Shown: one piece after another, positions 57,473-64,000 of the stretch
Layout of the letters: each line of letters opens with the position of its first letter
How positions within the stretch are numbered: the first letter of the stretch is position 1
DNA from: Aphanomyces cochlioides
Taxonomy: Eukaryota; Oomycota; Saprolegniomycetes; Saprolegniales; Verrucalvaceae
Assembly (NCBI GenBank): GCA_019828595.1
Contig: JAHQRK010000013.1
Location: 1,767,501-1,831,500, forward strand
Length of the DNA: 64,000 nt
Direction: 5' to 3'
The notes under the pieces: model-generated
Databases searched by the model: none
The model's input: the letters and a program-made list of their open reading frames with translations, nothing else
What the model was told of the DNA's origin: nothing
Program-made: the position numbers and the translations under genes

Positions 57473-60400
57473 TTAAGGTCCTGCAGTTGTTTGTTGTTGT
57501 GTTTGACCTCTCTGGCTAAAAGTTGACGATGATGATGATCTCTGGGATGATCGGAGGGCTTCAATCACTCGGTCTCGCTACGAATTTTAGATTGGAAAGC
57601 GTTTTAGTTGAGTTGCTTACCTGCTGCAGCTCGGATTCATATTTGGCAGCAAACTTGCGAAATTTACTTCGTGATTGTTCTAATTGCTACACGCCGAAAC
57701 CAAGTTGAGCTGATTGACGAGGAATGTAGCTTACTTGTATCGTGGCATCCTGACGACTCAAACGTTCTTCTAGTTTTCTGCACCGCTCTTCGGCTTCTTG
57801 CAACGACGGCATTGCATCGGGCGAGGATTCATTTTGGCTTTGTGTGGATGATGGGGCGCGGCGGCGATCTGATGGTGGTGACGCTTGTGTCGTTAGTTCC
57901 TGCACGAGCGCAGATTTTTCCTCCTGGAGCTGTTCGATTTGAACTTGTAGCGTGGCAACTTGACTCCGCACACTGGCCAACAGAGTTTCAAGTTGGTGTT
58001 TGTCCAAATTCAGTTGATTCACTTGGCCTGCCAACTGTGTGCGGTCGTGGACACTGTTGTTTAGTCTACAAATCAGAATAATTATCTCGAATGTCGAAGA
58101 GGCAACGCACTGGGCTTGGAGATAAGCTAGACGTTGATTGAGCGACGAGTTGTGGGCTGCTGATTCGACTCGTTCGTGCGCTAGCTCGGTAGCAACTTGG
58201 TGTTGTGAACTCAATGCTCCCGAGAGCAAAGCTTGAGAGCGAGTATTGGCAGCATCTTTATCTACAAGACCACAAAGTTTCCGAGGTGCAAGTATACAAT
58301 ATTTTGAACCTTGGAGGCGCTGCAACTGCAACGTCAATTCTTTGATTTGGTGGGAAAAGACTTGCTCCTGAGCTTCCAACTCGTTTGCCTTGTGGATAGC
58401 ATCGTCTCTCTCTCGCGTTAAGTCTTGTATCTACCAGAAATCGCAATTATCCCTCGAGGAAATGAAGTTCAAAGTACATGACGACGAAGATGAGAGTTGG
58501 TCGATCCAAGTTCTTCTCGTGTCGATGTCAATTGGGACCTTGTTACTTCGAGCGCGTCCATTTCAACAACGAGAGCACGGTATGTTTGTTTGAGGTCTTC
58601 CAATTCAATACGATATCTCTCTCGTTCCCTTTCCACTTGATGAATGTGGTTCCGCAGCGCTCGTTGATCTTCGCCCACTTGGTCTAGACATCCAAAATGA
58701 GTTGAAATTATGACTTTCATAGAGCTTACCTAATTCGTGATGCAAAGTCGCGCATTCTCCAGCGAGAGATTGGTTCTCCACCGTCATGTGATGTAAATCT
58801 TGCTGCAACGCCACTTGTTCAGCTTTGAGCAGTTCGACGTCTTGTTTAAGAGTCCGAGCTGTTGATTCCGCTTGATTCAGTTGAGCTACACTAGTGCCAA
58901 ACTCCATTTCCTTTTCCTGGAGTGCAGATTCGAGTCGATGAAGAGCTAATTGACACTCTTGAAGTTGGCTTCGAACGGCAGTCTGCTCTTGATTTGCTTG
59001 GACGTTTTGGGTTTGGAGCAAATTCAATTCTTCTGTCTTACGATCCAAGTCCACAATCAGTTTGTCCTTTTCGCGGTCCATGGCTTCGAGCACGCTTTTC
59101 ATTTGAGACAGCTGGGCTCTTTGTCGCTTTTCTTGGTCATGCAGTTGCTCAATTTGTTTCTCTAGAAACGATTTGTCGTCACCAAGTTGGGCGACATCCA
59201 GAGATAATTGTTTCTGCTTGAGTGTCCAATTATCCCGGGCGTAATCCATTTCAGCGACAAGATGCTTCAGTTGATCATTGTCCTTTTCCAACTGCAAGAG
59301 TTGTTTTGCCTGCTCGTCAGTCTCGATTTGTAATCTATTCATAAACTTCCCAACAATACTCCTGGAGTCTATTTACCTCTTGATTTGAGCCTCGCGAGCA
59401 ACTTGGTGTTCCTTAGCATGACGAAGTTCTTCCTGCAAAAGAGTCCACTGCATTTCTATTGCTTTACGACTGCTCTGGGCTTGTTCAAGCAGATTTTCAA
59501 GTTGTTGGCCTATCGATTCTCAATCCAACCCTTTAGTCAATCAATCCTACCTTTGGTTTGAGCTTTTTGGAGTGCAGCTTTGGTTTCATCGAGCTGACGA
59601 GATTGTACTTGCTGCTGAGCTTGTGCAGCTTCGAGCTGGTGCTGCACCAACTGGAGTTCAGAAGATTGGTCTGTCCACGCCTGCATAGCGGATTGATATT
59701 CGTTTTCAAAATACGTCTTGCTCTGTTTGGATGATAACACTTGACCTTCCAGCGCAGCAACTTGTTGCTGCAATTGAGCAATCTCAGCTTGGTACCTGGA
59801 AGCAGCTTCCTCGGCAGCACGCAGAGATGCTGTATTCTAGACGAAAGGTTTTCATGAAGAAAGTGGCAGAAAAGTTGTAAAACCTTTGTCAAGCGCACTT
59901 CCAAGCTTGCTTTGGAAGTCTTGGCTGCGCTTAGTTGTGTTTCAATCTCCTGCTTGGCGAGCAAAACATCATGGAGTCGCTTTTGCCATTCTTTTCCATC
60001 AGCTGTACATCCATTAGTTCTTCCAAGATGCAATATAGCATTTAAGTACCTGGAGGAGGTGGTGGTGGCAGTGGTTCGTTTTCCTTCTCGGCGATACGAA
60101 CTTCCAATCGAGCAATATCTTCGTGAGCGTGGACGAGTTCAATCTTTAGTTGCTTGAGCTGACTTTGCAATTGATCGATCTCGACCAGTTTGTCGTTGAA
60201 TTGGCGCTGCAGTTGATCTGATAGACGTTGGTGTTGGTCGAGATCGTGTCGCGTGGTTTCAAGCACTTGCAGAGTCTCCTTTCGATCGAGCTGGAGCTGT
60301 CGGACGTTTGCACGCAATGTATCATTGTCTTTTCGGAGTGATGCACGCTCTTCAGCGTAGATAGAAGATTGATGAGCAGCCATATCCATAGCTCGCTGGG

Positions 60401-61973
60401 TGTCTTGGGTGTATGAGGCTTCTGCTTGCTTTTTCTGGAGCTCCAAACTTGAAGCACTTTGCTGGGCGGTGTCAAGAGCACCCTGAAGTTGTCGTATTTG
60501 CTTGTCACGATCTTGAATGGCACTTTCAAGGGTTGAGCATTCACGACGAAGTGTACTGATGACGTCAGTGTCGGCATCATGGGTAGCCAACGAGGAGCTC
60601 AATTTGGATTGCATCGTCGCAAGTTCTTTCTCCAAGCTGTCGAGCTGTCGAGTCAGTTGATCGTTGGAGAGCTGCATCTGGTTGAGCTGGTTGACCGAGT
60701 CTTTATGGACGGGTTTGAGTTGGTTGAGTTCAGTTGTGAGTATTTTAATGTGGGCTTCAAGATTGGCGACGGAATTCGACGACGAAACTTTATCATAATG
60801 AGTTGCCTTCAGGGCGTGCTCAAGGCGCTAAAATACCGTGAAAACTTGGAAAGAGTAGCCTTTACCATTATTTGAGCTTTGGAATCGGCGAGATCAGCCT
60901 GGACTTGAGCCAATGTGGCCTGAGCGGCATCTGCAGCTTGTGTTGTCTCCGTTGCCTTGGACGCACACAAGAGATGCTCTTGCTCTAATTGATGGAATTG
61001 ATACCGCAACGATTCCAGCTCTGCGAGATAGCTCTCGTTGAGCTCACGAGCTTGACTGGCCCCAGAATATCAAAATGATGAGCAATGGTGCGGGCATACC
61101 TGAGTTGGTTGGTCAGTAAACTCGTGCGTTGGATGGCGGGGTGTAATTCCTCCAGCTTTTGTTCATATTTGGCCACTTGGTCGTTTAAAAAGTCCACTTG
61201 GCGCTCCAAGTGCTCCTTTTCAATATCTTGGGCGATTTCTTTGGCCTCTAGATCGTACTTAGCTTTGGCCTACGTCGATATAAATGAGATTCAACACAAA
61301 AGAAGTCCTTGCCGTGGCATAGTCCTTTGTTTGAATATTCTCTCGTAATTGCTTTCCAAGACGTTCAATTTCAGCTTCACGAGCTCGAATTTGAGTTTCA
61401 AAAACAGCGAGCTTGTCTTGCAGCGCTTTGTTTTCACGCTTTAATACGTCGAATTGCTTTTGTCTGTTCGAATTCCTTAGTTCGTGTGTTGTTATGAACA
61501 GTTTAGATACCTCAAAACTTCGTCGTCAGATGGCGTCTTTGTTGTATTCGATGGTGTTGGTACAACTTTGGGGATCGTAGGTTGTGGTAAATGTCGATTG
61601 ATCTCTATGGATTCGTGATTGCCGCTTTCAGTTTGCAATCGTTGGATCTGAGCGTAGAGCTTGCTCAAGTCGTTATCCTGGATAATTCGTTGGCGTGTTT
61701 CTCCTAAATGACATGGTAGCGTACCTTTTTCTGCAGCTGGGATGTCTTTTGCGTGTTGAGGAACTGCAACTCTTGGATTTTGTCTTGAAGTTCTTTCTCG
61801 CGAATGAGTGCGGCTTTGGATTTCGCGTCCAGCTCCTCCTGCATTCGAATCAACTCCAAATGGAGCTCGCTGTTCTCTCTTGTCAGCGCATGATTCTCCT
61901 TCTGCAGAACGATGAAGCTCTACGCGAAATCCATGAGCTCCGGGAGCAAGAGACCTCCAACCTCTTGGGACAT
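57473..61973 (-). CDS. Long coiled-coil protein, 17 exons
   Basis: I reconstruct 17 exons joined by introns of 35-48 nt. Exons: 61962-61973, 61725-61919, 61511-61677, 61313-61475, 61100-61269, 60866-61055, 60050-60827, 59884-60002, 59551-59836, 59377-59509, 58730-59334, 58478-58683, 58310-58430, 58111-58261, 57735-58065, 57621-57686, 57473-57577. They sum to 3798 nt (1265 residues) in one frame. All introns are GT-AG except the one at 61270-61312, which uses GC-AG. The protein is almost wholly heptad coiled coil rich in Gln, Leu, Glu and Lys, with a proline hinge (EPLPPPPPPADG) near residue 555 and a Ser-rich C-terminus (SSQRSSSSSTFSQRG). Such proteins are usually centrosomal, basal-body, Golgi or motor-associated; no diagnostic domain is seen. 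The four-codon first exon is the least certain. Confidence 0.82.
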
Positions 61974-62180
61974 CACGTCGGTCGTGACGACCTGTCTGAT
62001 GCTTCGATTTCAAAATTCCAAATTTCGCGGCTGTTTAGAACGCCATTCGTATAATTTTAAATAATATCATTGGGGTGCTAAAATTATTTTAAATGGTTTT
62101 AAAATATAATTCTAAACTTAAAATCTATGTTTTAAACCTGTTTTTTATGTCATGAACAGCTGATATTTAAAAATATTTAA

Positions 62181-62548
62181 GGGCCCGTCTGGATGCCACC
62201 TATTATTGAGTTAATTCGCAATATTTTGATCAATTATTGCATAATTTTGATTATCGCATAATGCACTGTCTGGATGCCAAATATTGCATAAATTTTATTG
62301 CAATAATTTATTTCAAAACAGGCCAAATATGCAATAAATAATATTCTACTCAAAGTAGAATATTTTCCCCAATATCGTATAATCCACACAAATTCCCAAT
62401 GATTATTTTATTTTCGTGCGAATCCAGACAGTCCGAAATTTTAATTATCGTGATATTATAATATGTGGTTTGTATTATTTTGACCAAAATACAAAATATC
62501 ACATAACGAATTTTCACAATATTTTTTATTTGGCATCCAGACAGCCCC
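62181..62548. mobile_element. AT-rich MITE, possibly hAT-like
   Basis: The ends GGGCCCGTCTGGATGCCA and TGGCATCCAGACAGCCCC are inverted copies with two changes. A third copy, ACTGTCTGGATGCCAAATA, lies inside near 62266. The 368-bp body is about 75 percent AT and non-coding. A clean target duplication is not visible. Confidence 0.75.
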
Positions 62549-62905
62549 TAAAAATAGAAAGTGGACATAATGTATTTAAAAAATGTTATAAAAAGATCTC
62601 AGAGGGATTGCAGCCTTGACAATAATGACAAGTAGCAAGCTCTTAAGAGTTAATATGGCGAGCGAATATCCTTAGCTATTACAGCTAGTGCGATGGGATG
62701 GACACTCGCAGGATTTGTTAAATTAGATGTACTGAAGCCAAGCACTCCCATTGTTGAAGACATGAGCGATCACACTGTCGAAGTCATGCCGCTTTGGGGA
62801 TGACACCCTCGAAACACATCGCGGGCTGTGAAGGGCATGGATGGTCATCCTGAAAAGTCTGCAGTTGTGGGCGTCGTTGTACAACAAAATGTCGGTATGA
62901 TTTTA
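62549..62905. other. Intergenic spacer
   Basis: No gene is seen. Confidence 0.35.
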
Positions 62906-63184
62906 GAGCACGCCCAACGCAGCAACGCTAGAATTTAGCGTTCTAGCGTGGCAAATTCAAGCCCAACGGTACTACGCTAAAAATAGCATGTTACGAAATT
63001 CTTACATGCACGCTATAATTGAATTTCGATGCCATACTGTCCTGAATGGCATACATGTAGGAGATCACCGTTGGGCTTGCTCCCATTGTCAGGCAATAAT
63101 CACGCCAAATTTCGAGTGAGTAACGCATGCTTGATTGGATTTAACGTGATGGACTTCTGTAGCGTGGTCGCGTTGGGCATGCTC
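62906..63184. mobile_element. MITE with 28-bp inverted ends
   Basis: The left end GAGCACGCCCAACGCAGCAA and the right end (reverse complement GAGCATGCCCAACGCGACCA) match over about 28 bp. The 279-bp body contains inner copies of CCAACGGTAC and ACCGTTGGGC. The flanks TTA and TTT hint at a 3-bp target duplication as in PIF/Harbinger elements, but they are not identical. Confidence 0.75.
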
Positions 63185-63475
63185 TTTTGTAAACTTCTCA
63201 CGCAATAATTCCAGTCTTCCCTGTAAGGTTTTGCCATGGGTTTTGTTGCTTCCCAGTGTTGCAATCTCGCTTAGCAAACGCTGCACCCATACACAGTTCT
63301 TGGATTTCCAGTACGTACTTACTACTACATCAGATCGGTTATTTTACTCGTGGCTTTTTTTTCGTCAAACCAAGCGAACAAAGATGGCAGTGCAAATAAC
63401 ATTTTCTCCTCTCACGGGTTTCATGAACAGAGTAACAGCATAACTCATGCAGTTGTCCTCCAACAAGAGCAATTA

Positions 63476-63672
63476 CCTGAGAAGAAGGGTTAGCCTATTC
63501 TTTTTTGCCACACCTGTTCTAAACTTAACTTAGAAGGGTTTGTCTCGACGGGGGTCGGCGGGGTCGGGGTTGCGGATTTCCGCAACCCCTTAACATAATT
63601 ATCCGGATAACTCATTTAAAGTAGAATTAGAATAGATTTGTAAAAAAGAATAGGCTATCCCTTCTTCTCAGG
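63476..63672. mobile_element. MITE with 30-bp inverted ends and CAATTA target duplication
   Basis: The left end CCTGAGAAGAAGGGTTAGCC and its reverse complement at the right (GGCTATCCCTTCTTCTCAGG) continue inward through TATTCTTTTTT. CAATTA directly flanks both sides (63470-63475 and 63673-63678). The 197-bp element is non-coding, with a G-rich centre containing GGGGTCGGCGGGGTCGGGG. Confidence 0.88.
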
Positions 63673-63801
63673 CAATTACTCTCCTCCAACAACGTCGCAG
63701 TCGCACCCAAGTCCAATAAGCGGAGGCTGCAATGGAGATAACGTTATCGCAAATCGCGTCTTTCCACACGCAAATATGATCTCTTCCCTTAAAAATACAT
63801 C

Positions 63802-63933
63802 ATGCTCTACACATTGCAGACCTGGCTATGGACATCCATTGTCGTTGGCTCTCTTGCTGTTTTGGAGGCGATAACGCATGCAAAAACAATCAGGGATAGC
63901 CAGGACGATCACATCAAGCGCTATCCAAAATGA
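63802..63933 (+). CDS. Possible first exon or small secreted peptide
   Basis: The ATG at 63802 begins a signal-peptide-like MLYTLQTWLWTSIVVGSLAV then LEAITHAKT, followed by a polar RDSQDDHIKRYPK and TGA. At 43 residues it is either a small secreted peptide or the first exon of a secreted gene that continues past the right edge. Confidence 0.35.
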   Translation: MLYTLQTWLWTSIVVGSLAVLEAITHAKTIRDSQDDHIKRYPK

Positions 63934-64000
63934 GCTCTGGGGGGAATTCAAACCGGGGAAAAGCTAGCCTTTTCTTGAAATATCAAGCGATGGAGTCAAG

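Noticed and set aside
1..64000. tRNA, rRNA or other structured RNA genes
   Set aside because: I looked for cloverleaf-like arms and conserved rRNA segments and saw none that I could support.

Overview
The window looks like nuclear DNA of an oomycete, most likely of the Saprolegniales (Aphanomyces-like). The evidence is dense single-exon secreted genes, very short introns (35-48 nt) in the one multi-exon gene, an AAANGHL-type ankyrin repeat protein, oomycete-style initiator/FPR promoter sequences, and a large expansion of trypsin-fold (S1A) proteins related to oomycete trypsins and to glucanase-inhibitor-like pseudoproteases. The genus assignment is inference.

Positions 1-50525 are essentially one giant cluster of secreted S1A genes on both strands. 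I count about 45 loci. Six have a full His57-Asp102-Ser195 triad and a trypsin-like or Asn189 pocket (4388, 11904, 24830, 25801, 26864, 29107). One has the triad but an Ile189 pocket (40449). About fifteen are apparently intact reading frames lacking one or more catalytic residues. The rest are frameshifted, nonsense-containing or reduced to fragments. Nearly all intact members share a signal peptide, a very short pro-segment ending in Asp, three canonical disulfides, and a C-terminal tail with a seventh cysteine followed by an RPxL-like motif. A large mucin-like secreted protein (1231-4143) sits at the left end.

The cluster has been reshaped by mobile DNA and recombination. A foldback element splits a trypsin relic (18334-18997). 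Two pieces of a non-LTR retrotransposon lie at 31862-32640 and 34344-34745, and a 620-bp inverted duplication surrounds a relic trypsin (31240-34178). A 301-bp near-identical tract marks gene conversion between 20544 and 23587. A bacterial-type solute-binding-protein relic (9172-10112) abuts a trypsin fragment. An (AT)n run at 37858 has put one gene out of frame.

From 50.5 kb on the content is ordinary: a 22-repeat ankyrin protein, two small membrane or secreted proteins, a spinster-like MFS transporter, and a 17-exon coiled-coil gene (57473-61973) convergent with the transporter. The right end is AT-rich and carries three MITE-like elements and perhaps the start of another secreted gene.

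Functionally, the secreted active proteases and inactive homologues are best read as an extracellular arsenal under birth-and-death evolution. A protease-plus-decoy or inhibitor role is plausible by analogy with Phytophthora glucanase inhibitor proteins but is not shown by the sequence. Catalytic residue numbers follow chymotrypsin numbering.
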